Shown: positions 35,236 through 45,159, counted from the stretch's first letter. The stretch: 64,000 nt of DNA from Chitinimonas viridis (GCF_030409555.1 NZ_JAUFPU010000019.1:186001-250000); one strand, 5' to 3'. Made by a program: numbers and translations. The notes: a model not told the origin generated them from the letters alone.

Positions 35236-37398
35236 TGTCAGCTTGACCAGCAGCTCGGCGGCGGCGAGTTTTTCATCCTGCGTGCCGTGGGTCAGCACAT
35301 GTTCCAGCAAGGCGGCACCGGCTTCCCGCTCGCCTGCACCTATCAACAGCCGCGCCTGCTCCAGCGGCGAGTCGGGGTCGGCGTCGGGGCTGCCTCCCAA
35401 GGGGGGGACGTTGATCAGGTGGAGCGGTTCGGGTGGGCGGGTATCGGCTTCGGGCTGGTCCAGCTCGAACACCAGGTCGGGCAGTGGCTGGGGCCGGGGA
35501 TCCGGTTTGGGCGGCGGCAGGGTACCGGGTGGGGCATCGGCATCCAGCACCTGGTGGAGCATATCGGTGGCGGCTTCGCTGTTGGCGCTGAACAAGGCTT
35601 CTTCCGGCATCAGTTCGGCACCCATGATGCGTACCTTGCTCCAGAGTGCCTCGCTGGCAAAGCGCTGGCGAAACTGGCGTGCAAGCACCACAAACTTGTC
35701 GGCCAGCCTATGGCCATGCAGTATTTCGAGCAGCTGCATCCAGTTCACCAAGCTGGTGGGATGGGCCGTAATGGCCTCCTCCAGCAAGCTGATTGCCTGG
35801 TCCAGTTGGCCATGTGCGGCCAGAACGGCAGCCTCACTGGCCGTACTGTTCAAGACGAAGACGTCCACGTCGAGGCTGGTATGGTTGCCTGGTGAGTGCT
35901 CGTACTCCGATGCCCCCCGCGCAGTCTGCATGCCTGGGCGGGCCGTTTCGTCATCCAGGCCATCGCCAAAGTCGAAATTGCGTTCGCCGGCGGCCTGATT
36001 GCGTACGCCCGCAGACATGGGTCTGCCAGCGTTGCGGGAGGGTGGTTCCGTACCGTTGATGGCAGCGGCCAATCGTTCGGCTTCACCGCTGCTGTTGGGC
36101 TTGCGGCGTGACATCCACATCAGGCCCAAGGCCAGCAGGCCCGATATCGACACCCCCAGCAGGCCTGCGCCCGCCAACTGACGCCACTCGCCCTTGCGCT
36201 GTTCAGCCAATGCGGCGGCATGGGCTCGGTCACGTTCATCCAGTTCATCTACCAGCCAGGCTAGCCGCTTATCGAGCTTGTCTATGCGGTCCTGGGCTTC
36301 GCGCAACCGGGCTACTTGCTCGGCCGATTGCTCTAATAACTCGTTCTCGCGGGCCAGCATGGCGGTTTGTTCCGGGGTTTGGCCAGGAACGGGGCGAGTG
36401 GGGGCGCCAGATATCACGAATCGGTCGTTGTTGATGGGGCTGGCCGTGGCCGCTGGCGTCGCAGAGGGGGCAGGCACGGTCTGTTGTGCGGTAGCCGGGA
36501 GGGCAGCCAGTGCTTCCGGCAGCTTGAGCTGCATCCCCGCCGGCAAGGGCTTTTCACCATCGCGCGGTAGCTGGGGATTGAGCTTGCGCATGGCGGCGAC
36601 CAAGGCTTTCTTCTCGGCCGGTTGGTCGGGGTAGAGGCGCCGGACGATATTGAAGAAGGACTCCCCTGGCTGCACGGTCCAGGCGCCTTGCGCTTCCGCC
36701 AAGGGGTTCGCCTGCGGTTGCAGTGGGGGCGGTGGCTTGAAGTCGAAATCGGGGGGGAGGGCTGCCTCACCATTGGCTGGCAGATCGGGGTTCAGGGCAC
36801 GGGCAGCGGCAATGAAATAGCGCCTGGCATCGGGTTGCCTGGGGTAGCGCTGGCGCGCCATGCCGTAGAGGCTGTTGGCAGGCGTCGCTGCGGTGGCTGC
36901 CGCAAATCTGGCCTGTCCTGCCAAGGGCAGGATGGCGGGGGGCGAGGTGGGCTGGATGGAAGACGGTGTAGGCTGGGGGAGGCTGGGCGTGCTGGTCTCG
37001 CGTGAGGGCGGGTCCAGCAGCAAGGTGTAATCACGTTTTATCTGGGGGCCGGTACTGCAGCGCAAGCGCAGGCTTAGCCATACCAGCGGCTCATTGAGTG
37101 CGCCTGTGCTGGTGATGACTATCCAACCACCGCCTTGCCTGTCCGGCACAAAGTCCAGCAGGGTGCGATGTGCGGGGCCGGTTTCGCCACCTTCGCGCAG
37201 GGCGGCATCGATGCAATCGAGGCCCACATGTTCTTCGGACAGGGCCTGCACCCGTACACGGGCATCAAGTAATTGTCCCAGCTGCGAACCGAGCTGCAAT
37301 TCCCCCAGGCTGGCTGCATGCGCAGGTAAGGCCAATAGCAGTGCCAGACACAGCCGGTTAGGCCGGGTTCGCACAAGCTTGGGCAACAATGCCTGCAT
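35224..37398 (-). CDS. fimV: FimV/HubP-like polar pilus assembly protein
   Basis: A 724-residue protein: signal peptide to ALPAHA, an N-terminal FimV domain (ASLGELQLGSQLGQLLDARV), two peptidoglycan-binding LysM-like segments (around YGMARQRYP and WTVQPGESFFNIVRRLYPDQ), a coiled coil (about 345-400), one membrane helix (AGLLGVSISGLLALGLMWM), and an acidic cytoplasmic part with TPR-like helices ending in the FimV C-terminal region (ETDEKLAAAELLVKL-like, DEKLAAAELLVKL). FimV/HubP proteins organise the cell pole and type IV pili. GGGAG upstream of the ATG supports the start. Confidence 0.9.
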   Translation of the reverse strand: MQALLPKLVRTRPNRLCLALLLALPAHAASLGELQLGSQLGQLLDARVRVQALSEEHVGLDCIDAALREGGETGPAHRTLLDFVPDRQGGGWIVITSTGALNEPLVWLSLRLRCSTGPQIKRDYTLLLDPPSRETSTPSLPQPTPSSIQPTSPPAILPLAGQARFAAATAATPANSLYGMARQRYPRQPDARRYFIAAARALNPDLPANGEAALPPDFDFKPPPPLQPQANPLAEAQGAWTVQPGESFFNIVRRLYPDQPAEKKALVAAMRKLNPQLPRDGEKPLPAGMQLKLPEALAALPATAQQTVPAPSATPAATASPINNDRFVISGAPTRPVPGQTPEQTAMLARENELLEQSAEQVARLREAQDRIDKLDKRLAWLVDELDERDRAHAAALAEQRKGEWRQLAGAGLLGVSISGLLALGLMWMSRRKPNSSGEAERLAAAINGTEPPSRNAGRPMSAGVRNQAAGERNFDFGDGLDDETARPGMQTARGASEYEHSPGNHTSLDVDVFVLNSTASEAAVLAAHGQLDQAISLLEEAITAHPTSLVNWMQLLEILHGHRLADKFVVLARQFRQRFASEALWSKVRIMGAELMPEEALFSANSEAATDMLHQVLDADAPPGTLPPPKPDPRPQPLPDLVFELDQPEADTRPPEPLHLINVPPLGGSPDADPDSPLEQARLLIGAGEREAGAALLEHVLTHGTQDEKLAAAELLVKLTSPS

Positions 37399-37580
37399 GC
37401 AGATACTCCCGTTGAATCCGAGCGACTAGCAGTTTATGCGGCCGTGGCTACGCCCCACCAAGCCTGTCTTTCCTGTATAGGCTATCGAACCCCATGTGTG
37501 TATAGCGGAGCTCTTTATATTCGGGGTTCGACATGCATATCGGCACAAACCGGGAAAAATACATGCTTTGCAACAAGTAC

Positions 37581-37610
37581 TTGCAATAAAACGAACGGTC
37601 GTGCTATAAA
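37581..37610 (+). promoter_or_regulatory. tetR-family gene promoter with operator in the spacer
   Basis: TTGCAA (37581-37586), 18-nt spacer, TATAAA (37605-37610). The spacer contains ACGAACGGTCGT (37591-37602), a 12-bp palindrome with one mismatched pair that matches the perfect site at 38316-38327. A second palindrome, CAAGTACTTG, covers 37574-37583. This layout implies autorepression. Confidence 0.65.
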
Positions 37611-37646
37611 TCGAAGCGTATTTTACAGACAAGTCAACTCACCACC

Positions 37647-38258
37647 ATGTCTCGCACTGCCAACAAGGGCCACACCACCCGAGAAGCCATACTCGATACC
37701 GGCATTGCGCTGGCACGCGAGGTGGGGCTGGGCGCCTTGACCATAGGTGAGCTGGCAGAGCGGGTAGGTATGTCCAAGAGTGGGCTGTTTGCCCATTTTG
37801 GTGCCAAGGAGGAGTTGCAACTGGCCGTGTTGCGTGCGGCCCAGGCACGCTTTGACGAGAATGTCTCGCGCCAAGCTTTTCTGGCGCCCAGGGGCTTGGC
37901 CAGACTGCGCGAGCTGTACAAGCGCTGGTTGGGCTGGGCGGCATCGAACCGCCAGCCAGGCGGTTGCCTGATGCTGGCGGCTGCCAGTGAGTTCGACGAC
38001 AGGCCTGGCCCAGTCCGTGACTACCTTGCCCGGCAACAGGAAGGCTGGCTGGCTGGCTTGTCGCGCACGGTCGGTTTCGCGGTGGAGGCAGGCGAGTTGC
38101 CTGAGAACACCGATACCGAACAATTTGCGTTTGAATTGTTCGGCCTGATTCTTTCTACCCACCATCACGTCCGGTTGCTGCAGGACGAACGATACTTTGC
38201 GCTGGCCCAGGCTGGGTTGGAGCGGCTGATCAATGCCGCTCCCTTGCGCAAGGACTGA
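37647..38258 (+). CDS. TetR/AcrR family transcriptional regulator
   Basis: A 203-residue repressor-type protein. The helix-turn-helix is in TREAILDTGIALAREVGLGALTIGELAERVGMSKSG with the diagnostic LFAHFGAKEEL; the C-terminal part is a ligand domain with a single Cys. It is co-oriented with the alpha/beta hydrolase 27 bp downstream. Near-identical palindromes precede both genes, so it probably represses itself and the hydrolase, being released by a small lipophilic ligand, perhaps the hydrolase substrate. The ligand is unknown. Confidence 0.92.
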   Translation: MSRTANKGHTTREAILDTGIALAREVGLGALTIGELAERVGMSKSGLFAHFGAKEELQLAVLRAAQARFDENVSRQAFLAPRGLARLRELYKRWLGWAASNRQPGGCLMLAAASEFDDRPGPVRDYLARQQEGWLAGLSRTVGFAVEAGELPENTDTEQFAFELFGLILSTHHHVRLLQDERYFALAQAGLERLINAAPLRKD

Positions 38259-38285
38259 ACCACCACCCTGAGTACGGAGCCCATC

Positions 38286-39185
38286 ATGCACACTGCCAGC
38301 TTGTCTTTTAATAGCACGAACGTTCGTAATTTAATTGCATTGGGGTCGCTGCGTACCGGGTTGAATACCCTGTCGCGGCTGGCACCCAGGCTGGCCATGG
38401 CCTGGGCCGAGCGTTTGTTCCTGAGCCCACCCCGCCATGCCTGGCCTGCTGCCGAACAAGGCTGGTTGGCATTGGCAGAGCAAGGCGAACTGCATACGGT
38501 GGGTTTGCCCGTGGCCGAATGGGATGGCAAACCCATGCGTACCTACCGCTGGGGTGAGGCGCGCAAGGGCAAGATTGCCCTGATGCATGGCTGGGGTGGC
38601 CGGGCTACGCAGTTGCATGCTTTCATTGCGCCACTGACGGCTGCGGGCTACCAAGTAGTGGCCATCGACGCACCTGGCCACGGCGCCAGCCCAGGCAAGC
38701 AGGCATCGGTGCTGCACTTTGCCCATGCCCTGGAGCGGCTGGTACGCAATGAAGGTGGCGTGGACGGCTTGATTGCGCACTCACTGGGTGGGGCGGCATC
38801 GGTATTCGCTTTGTCCAGCCAGCACCTGCCGGTGGGCCGTGTGGCCCTGGTGTCGCCCAGTGCGGACGTCGCCGCTTACGCACGCCATGTGGGCCGACTG
38901 CTCAAACTGGATAACGACATACTGGCCGGCTTGCAGCATCGCATGGAAACCCGCCTGGGCATACGCTGGCAGGACCTGAACGCCGTATCGCTGGCAACCA
39001 CGCTGGCGCAACCCGCCTTGGTAGTGCATGACCAGGGCGACCGGGAAGTTCCCAGTAGCACCGGTAGTGCGCTGGCATCGGCCTGGCCGGGCGCGCGCTT
39101 CACACTGACCAACGGACTGGGGCACAGGCGCATACTGCGTGACCAAGCCGTGGTCGATCAGGTTGTGGCTTTCCTGGCGCACTGA
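38286..39185 (+). CDS. Alpha/beta hydrolase
   Basis: A 299-residue hydrolase with nucleophile elbow AHSLGG (in GLIAHSLGGAASVFA), the oxyanion-side ALMHGWGGRATQL, the acid in VVHDQGDREVPSS, and the catalytic His in GLGHRRILRD. Esterase or lipase-like; the substrate is not predictable. CGGAG upstream supports the ATG at 38286, but then the perfect operator palindrome at 38316-38327 is inside codons 11-14. If that operator controls an internal promoter, translation would start further on, for example at ATG 38397. It follows the TetR gene and ends 7 bp from a convergent gene. Confidence 0.88.
   Translation: MHTASLSFNSTNVRNLIALGSLRTGLNTLSRLAPRLAMAWAERLFLSPPRHAWPAAEQGWLALAEQGELHTVGLPVAEWDGKPMRTYRWGEARKGKIALMHGWGGRATQLHAFIAPLTAAGYQVVAIDAPGHGASPGKQASVLHFAHALERLVRNEGGVDGLIAHSLGGAASVFALSSQHLPVGRVALVSPSADVAAYARHVGRLLKLDNDILAGLQHRMETRLGIRWQDLNAVSLATTLAQPALVVHDQGDREVPSSTGSALASAWPGARFTLTNGLGHRRILRDQAVVDQVVAFLAH
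38316..38327. promoter_or_regulatory. Perfect 12-bp palindrome, probable TetR-family operator
   Basis: ACGAACGTTCGT, identical on both strands, differing by one base from the copy in the tetR promoter (37591-37602). It sits near the start of the hydrolase reading frame, followed by an AT-rich stretch (AATTTAATTG). Confidence 0.65.
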
Positions 39186-39192
39186 GCGGCTA

Positions 39193-39996
39193 TCAGGGCG
39201 CACCGCCTGGTTCTACATATTTGTTCAACAACAGCGGTGTTTGCTTGTCCCGCAACTGGCCCAGGCGCTGCCACAGCTGTTCAGCTTGTTGCGGATGCTT
39301 GGTCATGAAGGATTTGCCAAACATCAGGTAGTAGTCGCGCGAGGTAATGGGTGGGTTCATTTTGACCACTCGCGTCTCTTGCCTGCGGGCCAGATAGCTG
39401 TCACCGCTGTCTTCCAGGGTGGCGTAGGCATCAATCCGGCCTGTCAGCAGCTTGGTCATGTTCTGGGTGGTGGATTTGGCTGTGTCATCAATAGCGATGC
39501 CGAGCTTCTTGAGGTCGTCACCCACTGAAAAGGTGTAGTTGATGCCAACAGGCATGCTGCTGCCGCTCAGTTTGCTGCCATCCCATGCCAGCTTGGCATC
39601 CGCACGTTGGTACAGTACGTAGTTGATGGTAGTGATACGACGACTGGAGTCGGGCTTGTCACCACGCATGGGGTAATGACCAAAGGCCAGCCTGTCGTCC
39701 TTGAAAGAGAAGATGAAGGCACCGTCGATGAGCCCCGCACCCATATCCTGTAAAAGCCGACGGGCCGGCATGCGGATGAACTCGACCTTGATGCCGATGT
39801 CCTGCGCCGCCAGGTCAATCAGATCCACCGCCAAACCTGGGGGGGCTGCTGGCCGCTCGCCGTTACCCATCTGATAAGGGAAGTTTTCGACATCGGAGTA
39901 GCCTAGCTTGAGCGTCGTTGCCAGGGCTGGGCCGCCAAGGCAAAGCATCATGGCGACTGCAACACCGCCCAGTTTGTTCCTGATCATGGTGTCCAC
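39193..39996 (-). CDS. Periplasmic SBP_bac_3-type solute-binding protein
   Basis: A 267-residue exported protein: signal peptide to ALA, then a family 3 solute-binding fold starting TTLKLGYSDVENFPYQMG, with GLAVDLIDLAAQDIGIKVEFIRMPARRL and LLTGRIDAYATLED. Such proteins bind amino acids or similar polar solutes, or act as stand-alone sensors. There is no ABC permease beside it. Many orphan copies of this family are found in Beta- and Gammaproteobacteria, and a second one lies at 44440 in this window. Confidence 0.88.
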   Translation of the reverse strand: MDTMIRNKLGGVAVAMMLCLGGPALATTLKLGYSDVENFPYQMGNGERPAAPPGLAVDLIDLAAQDIGIKVEFIRMPARRLLQDMGAGLIDGAFIFSFKDDRLAFGHYPMRGDKPDSSRRITTINYVLYQRADAKLAWDGSKLSGSSMPVGINYTFSVGDDLKKLGIAIDDTAKSTTQNMTKLLTGRIDAYATLEDSGDSYLARRQETRVVKMNPPITSRDYYLMFGKSFMTKHPQQAEQLWQRLGQLRDKQTPLLLNKYVEPGGAP

Positions 39997-40089
39997 CCAT
40001 TGGAGTTCGCCGGCTTGGCCGGTCTGTCGCTTTACTTTAGTCCAACTGGCGGAATAGGGCTCGATTGGCGACTGGGCGGCATAAGCACC

Positions 40090-40698
40090 TCAGATGGCGC
40101 CAGCATCCTTCAACAAGGCCGCCACGGCCTCGGCCATCTGCTGATAGCCCTCAGCATTCGGGTGTATCGCGTCGCTCTTGAGGGCGCCCTGAGTCAGGAT
40201 ATCTTCCAGGGCTTCGGCTTCGAGTGGCACACTGTATTCCTTGGCCAGCTCGGCATAAAAATCCGGCACATCCACCCCGAAACCCGGCTTGGGTGTGGCG
40301 ATCAGTACCACGGGCAGTTTGCGGCTACGTGCTTCATCCAGCATCTTGCGCAGGTTGCCTACCGTCTCTGCTTCGTCCAGCCGGCGCAGGAAATCATTGC
40401 CGCCCAGGCACAGTATCACCAGGCCCGGCTGGGTTTCGTCCAGCACCGTGGCAAATCGGGCCACGCCATCGGCCGTGGTGTTGCCCGGTATGCCGGCGTT
40501 TTCCACCTTGCGGCCTATCAGCCCTGCCAGCACGGCAGGGTAGCTGGTTTCAGGTGTGGCGCCGGTGCCAAAGGTGAGGCTGTCGCCGAAGGCCAGTACC
40601 GTGGCGGTGCTGGGTAGGCGGGGAAGTTCGGCTTGTTTGCCACAGCTCATTAACAGGGCGAGCAACAGCAAGGCGGCAAGACGGGTGATGAAGGTCAT
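40090..40698 (-). CDS. GDSL/SGNH esterase lipoprotein (TesA-like arylesterase)
   Basis: A 202-residue SGNH hydrolase with all conserved blocks: FGDSLTFG (Ser, block I), GNTT (Gly, block II), LGGNDFLRR (Asn, block III) and DAIHPNAEGY (Asp-His, block V). TesA family members cleave acyl esters and thioesters in the periplasm. A lipobox, LLMSC, makes it a lipoprotein here rather than a soluble periplasmic enzyme. The start at 40698 is chosen because AAGGAG lies 6 nt before it; frames from 40719 or 40812 only add residues before the lipoprotein signal. Confidence 0.92.
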   Translation of the reverse strand: MTFITRLAALLLLALLMSCGKQAELPRLPSTATVLAFGDSLTFGTGATPETSYPAVLAGLIGRKVENAGIPGNTTADGVARFATVLDETQPGLVILCLGGNDFLRRLDEAETVGNLRKMLDEARSRKLPVVLIATPKPGFGVDVPDFYAELAKEYSVPLEAEALEDILTQGALKSDAIHPNAEGYQQMAEAVAALLKDAGAI

Positions 40699-40828
40699 GG
40701 TGGGCTCCTTGCTCATCATGTTAGAGCCTGTTGTTTGCGCTGTCTCTCCCACTGAAATCATGCATGGAGGGCTCGGTCGGCCTGCGCATCGTTTACAATC
40801 CGCCGACCCCATCCCCTACCCACAGCCT

Positions 40829-43800
40829 GTGCGCCTTACCCACGTCAAACTTGCCGGTTTCAAGAGCTTTGTCGACCCCACCGCGATACCGGTGCCGGGC
40901 CAGCTCGTAGCCGTGGTTGGCCCCAATGGTTGCGGCAAGTCCAATGTGATCGACGCCGTGCGCTGGGTGCTGGGCGAGTCCTCGGCCAAGCAACTGCGTG
41001 GCGAATCCATGCAGGATGTGATTTTCAACGGATCGACCAGCCGCAAACCGGTCAGCCGTGCCTCGGTCGAGCTGGTGTTCGACAACAGCGAGGGCAGGGC
41101 GGCGGGGGCCTGGTCGCAGTACGCCGAGATCAGCATCAAGCGGGTGCTGACACGGCAGGGCGAATCGTCCTACCACATCAATAATATCCAGTGCCGGCGC
41201 AAGGACATTGCCGACCTGTTTCTGGGTACGGGCGTAGGTACGCGTGGCTATGCGGTGATTGAGCAGGGCATGATCTCGCGCATCATCGAAGCCAGGCCAG
41301 AGGAGTTGCGTGCATTTCTGGAGGAAGCCGCCGGGGTATCCAAGTATAAGGAGCGGCGCAAGGAGACGGAAAGCCGCATTGCCGATACGCGTGAAAACCT
41401 CTCACGGGTGGACGACATAAGGCAGGAACTGGCTGGCCAGCTGGAGAAACTGGAAACCCAGGCTGGCGTGGCTGCCCAATACAACGATTATCGTCACCGG
41501 CTGACCGAGCGGCAGAACCTGCTGGCCTTGCAACGCAAGCTCGATGCTGAGCGCGACGAGGCACGTTGCCGCAGCGAAATTGCGGCCGCTCAGACAGCGT
41601 TGGAATCGCAGACCGGCAGACTGCGCGATACAGAAGCAGCTATCGAGCTGCTGCGCGAAGCGCACTATGATGCCAATGACCGCGTCAGCGAGGCGCAAAC
41701 CATACTGGCAGACGCCAGTGCCACGGTGGCGCGCATGGAGCAGAAGCTGCTGCATCTGCGCGAAACCCGGCAGCGCCTGACCCAGCAACAGAACCAAGCC
41801 AAACAACGGCTGGATGAGTTGGGCCGGCAAGCTCAGGGGCTGGAGGCCGAGCGCGAGGAGTGGCGGTTCAAGCGCGACGAAGCAGTTATGGCGCAGGAAG
41901 ACGTGCAGCTCAACCTGCTGGCCGAGCAAGAGGCACTGCCCAGGCTGGAGGAAGCCTACAAGACCCATGAAGCCGAACTGGCCGAGGCGCAGCTCGCCTA
42001 TTCACATGCACGCCAGACCAAGCAATTGGCTGAGCAGCAGCTACAACACCTGGACCGTAGCCTGGCACAACTGCAGCAACGGCGAGACAAGCAGGAAGGC
42101 GAACTGCGCAACCTGCCCGAGCCCGATACCGAGCTGCTGGCCGAAAAACGCATGGTGCTGGAAGAGCTGGGACTGAGCCTGGAGGATGCACAGGCACGTC
42201 TGCTTGAGCTGGATACGACGCTGCACGGCGCCGAGGAGGCCCGTGGCAGTCACCGCCGCGAAGTGGAGCGACTGCGTACCGAGCGGGCGGAACTGAGTGC
42301 CCGCCATGATGCACTGGCCAAGCTGCAGGCGCAGGCGGGTGCGGACAAGGCGCTGGATGGCTGGCTGACACGGCTGGGGCTGGCCGATGCCCCCAGGGTG
42401 TTCCGCCATCTCAAAATCAGCCCAGGCTGGGAGCTGGCAGTGGAGGCAGCCCTGCGCGAGCGCATGAATGCGGTGGTCAGGGCCGGGGCCAGCATGGCGG
42501 ACCGTGCGCCGGCGCGGCTGAGCTGGGTGGAGCCTGCCGGCACGATGCCTGCCGCGCCAAGCGCACTGGCAGGCGCCAACCCCCTGCTGAATCACGTCAG
42601 TACCGATCTGGCTGGGTTGCAACCAGCGTTGACTGATTGGCTGGCACAGGTATGGTGCGTGGCCAGTGATGCTGACCTGGCAACCATGCAGGCGCAACTG
42701 CCGCCAGGTGGCCTACTGATCGCGCCATCCGGCCATGCCGCCAGCCGCCATGCCATTCATTTCTACGCACCGGACAACGCCCTGGCTGGCATGCTGCAAC
42801 GCGAACGGGAACTGGCTGAACTGGCTAGCAAGCTGACCCTGGCAGGCCCGGCTCTTGAGGCTGAGACGGCGGCCCTGCATGCCACCGAGCAAAAGCTGGG
42901 CGAGTTGCACGGCGAGCTCAAGCACGCCCGGACCAAGCTTGACGCGTTACGTCAGCAGCGGGGCGAGCGGCAGGTCGAGGTTGCACGGCTTAGCCAGGCG
43001 GCCGAGCAAGCGCAGAGCCGCCGTACTGCCTTGCAGGCGGAAATCGCCGAGATAGGCGAGGAAGCAGCGGAACTGGCCTTGGAGCGCGAGGAGGTCAAGC
43101 TGGAAGCGGAAACGGCCGCCAGCGAGTTGCCCGAGCATGAGCGGTCGGTGGAGCGCAGCAAGCTGGCCAGGGTGGAATCCGAAACCGCACTGGATATACA
43201 ACGTGGCCGCCTGCGCCAGGCCGAGCGCCAGGCACAGGAAACCGGCTTTGCACGGCAATCGTCAGAAGCCCGGCTGGGCGAGCTGGAGCGCCGCCACGGC
43301 GACCTGGCGCGGCAGATGGAGGAAGCCAGACTAAGGCTGGAGGAAGCCAGCTTTGATCTGGAAGGTATAGACGAAGGCGAGTTCGATATTGGCTTTCAGG
43401 ACGCGGTCAACCAGCGGGCCGACAAGGAGCGGACGCTGGCAGGCTTGCGCGACGCTGCCAATGCCGCCACCAATGCGCTCAAGGAAAAAGAGCTGGAAAA
43501 GCACCAGGTAGAGCAAGGCTTTGACCCGCTGCGCGACAAGGTGGGCGAGCTGCGGCTGAAGGAGCAGGAGGCGCGGCTGGCGCTGGAGCGCTTTACCCAG
43601 GAACTGGATGAGGCGGGCGCGGATGTGGCGGCCTTGCTGCCCCTGATTGGCGATGGGCTCAAGATCAATTCGCTGGTCAGTGAAATCGGCAAGCTGACCC
43701 AGGCCATCAGCGCCCTGGGTAACGTCAACCTGGCGGCACTGGACGAGCTGAACGCTGCACGCGAACGCAAGACCTATCTGGATAGCCAGGCGGCCGACCT

Positions 43801-44329
43801 GATAGAAGCCATGGAGACGCTGGAATCGGCCATACGCAAGATAGACCGCGAAACCCGGACCATGCTGCAAACCACCTATGACACGGTGAACAGCAACCTG
43901 CAGGAGCTCTTCCCCCTGCTGTTCGGTGGTGGTCATGCCGAGTTGATACTGACGGGCGACGAGATACTGGATGCGGGCATCCAGATCATGGCGCAACCAC
44001 CCGGCAAGAAGAACGCTACCATCCACCTGCTATCGGGGGGCGAAAAGGCACTGACGGCTCTCTCGCTGGTGTTTTCGCTGTTCCGCCTCAATCCTGCCCC
44101 CTTCTGCTTGCTGGATGAGGTGGATGCACCACTGGACGATGCCAACACCGGCCGTTTCTGCCAGATGGTGAAGCGCATGGCCGAGAAAACCCAGTTCCTC
44201 TATATCAGCCATAACAGGATCACCATGGAAATGGCCGATCAACTGGTGGGCATCACCATGCAGGAGCAGGGGGTGAGCCGGGTGGTGGCGGTGGATATTC
44301 AGCAGGCGCTGGAGATGGCCACGCCTTAG
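40829..44329 (+). CDS. smc: Chromosome segregation ATPase SMC
   Basis: An 1166-residue condensin subunit that organises and separates the chromosome. It has Walker A GPNGCGKS (31-38), a coiled coil, a hinge (about 500-665, from GADKALDGWLTRLGLADAPRV), a second coiled coil, and the C-terminal ATPase half with signature LLSGGEKALTALSL and Walker B FCLLDEVDAPLDDAN. The start is GTG 40829 because the SMC N-terminus MRLTHVKLAGFKSFVDPT begins there; the frame upstream (from 40556) overlaps the divergent esterase and is not coding. No clear Shine-Dalgarno. A -10-like TACAAT is at 40794-40799. No scpA/scpB nearby. Confidence 0.95.
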   Translation: MRLTHVKLAGFKSFVDPTAIPVPGQLVAVVGPNGCGKSNVIDAVRWVLGESSAKQLRGESMQDVIFNGSTSRKPVSRASVELVFDNSEGRAAGAWSQYAEISIKRVLTRQGESSYHINNIQCRRKDIADLFLGTGVGTRGYAVIEQGMISRIIEARPEELRAFLEEAAGVSKYKERRKETESRIADTRENLSRVDDIRQELAGQLEKLETQAGVAAQYNDYRHRLTERQNLLALQRKLDAERDEARCRSEIAAAQTALESQTGRLRDTEAAIELLREAHYDANDRVSEAQTILADASATVARMEQKLLHLRETRQRLTQQQNQAKQRLDELGRQAQGLEAEREEWRFKRDEAVMAQEDVQLNLLAEQEALPRLEEAYKTHEAELAEAQLAYSHARQTKQLAEQQLQHLDRSLAQLQQRRDKQEGELRNLPEPDTELLAEKRMVLEELGLSLEDAQARLLELDTTLHGAEEARGSHRREVERLRTERAELSARHDALAKLQAQAGADKALDGWLTRLGLADAPRVFRHLKISPGWELAVEAALRERMNAVVRAGASMADRAPARLSWVEPAGTMPAAPSALAGANPLLNHVSTDLAGLQPALTDWLAQVWCVASDADLATMQAQLPPGGLLIAPSGHAASRHAIHFYAPDNALAGMLQRERELAELASKLTLAGPALEAETAALHATEQKLGELHGELKHARTKLDALRQQRGERQVEVARLSQAAEQAQSRRTALQAEIAEIGEEAAELALEREEVKLEAETAASELPEHERSVERSKLARVESETALDIQRGRLRQAERQAQETGFARQSSEARLGELERRHGDLARQMEEARLRLEEASFDLEGIDEGEFDIGFQDAVNQRADKERTLAGLRDAANAATNALKEKELEKHQVEQGFDPLRDKVGELRLKEQEARLALERFTQELDEAGADVAALLPLIGDGLKINSLVSEIGKLTQAISALGNVNLAALDELNAARERKTYLDSQAADLIEAMETLESAIRKIDRETRTMLQTTYDTVNSNLQELFPLLFGGGHAELILTGDEILDAGIQIMAQPPGKKNATIHLLSGGEKALTALSLVFSLFRLNPAPFCLLDEVDAPLDDANTGRFCQMVKRMAEKTQFLYISHNRITMEMADQLVGITMQEQGVSRVVAVDIQQALEMATP

Positions 44330-44439
44330 ATGACGGGTTTTCGCCAGTAAGCCATTGAATATATGGTTGATACGCCCCGGCATTTTCCTGTTGCGTTCAC
44401 CTTGGGCCAACTACACTGGTAGTCCGACGGGAGCGCATC

Positions 44440-45159
44440 GTGCCTGGCATTCGATACCTTGTGTTGTTTTGCCTCTGGCCTGCCTATACACAGGCAAGCG
44501 GCCTGCTGCTGACCACCGAGGATTCACCCCCTGCGCAGATGATGCGTGAAGGGGTGTTGGCAGGGCGCTCGGTCGACAAGGTGCGCGAGATCATGCGGCG
44601 TACCGGCACCCAATACGATATGCAACTACTGCCTTGGGCCAGGGCCTACGAGTTGGCCCTGCGGCCAGGGGCGCAGGCCTGTGTGTTCAGCACTACCCGC
44701 AATGTGCAGCGCGAGGGCCAGTTCAAATGGGTAGGCCCGCTCACCAAGAGCGACTGGGTGCTGTTTGGCCAGGCAGGCCGAGATTACGGTATCAAGAGCC
44801 TGGCGGATGTACGCCGATATGTGGTGGGAACCTATAACGCCGATGTGCGCGATGCCTGGCTGAAGGAACGCGGCTTTCGGGTCGATACCGCCCCGCAGGA
44901 CGAAATGAACCCGCGCAAGCTGATGGCAGGACGCATAGACCTGTGGGCCAATGATGCGGACGTGGGCCGCATCCTGTTGCAAAACCAGGGCCTGGAAACC
45001 GAAATCAGACCGGTATACACCTTCCACAGCCTGGGGCTATATCTGGCCTGCAATCCCGCTGTGCCGGACGGGCTGATCAGCCGCTTGCAGATTGCCTATG
45101 ACGAGATGGCACGGGATGGCTTTAACCGGCGTATCGATGCTGAGTACGACAAATACTGA
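44440..45159 (+). CDS. Periplasmic SBP_bac_3-type solute-binding protein
   Basis: A 239-residue exported protein with signal peptide (to QASG) and family 3 solute-binding features: WARAYELALRPGAQACVFSTTRN, FKWVGPLTKSDWVLFGQAG and KLMAGRIDLWANDADVG. The start is GTG with GGGAG 6 nt upstream. It is an orphan without permease genes, like the copy at 39193. The two are distant in sequence, so this is not a recent duplication. Ligand unknown. Confidence 0.85.
   Translation: MPGIRYLVLFCLWPAYTQASGLLLTTEDSPPAQMMREGVLAGRSVDKVREIMRRTGTQYDMQLLPWARAYELALRPGAQACVFSTTRNVQREGQFKWVGPLTKSDWVLFGQAGRDYGIKSLADVRRYVVGTYNADVRDAWLKERGFRVDTAPQDEMNPRKLMAGRIDLWANDADVGRILLQNQGLETEIRPVYTFHSLGLYLACNPAVPDGLISRLQIAYDEMARDGFNRRIDAEYDKY

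Noticed and set aside
40556-40828. 91-residue N-terminal extension of SMC
   Set aside because: It overlaps the divergent esterase and the SMC fold begins exactly at GTG 40829.
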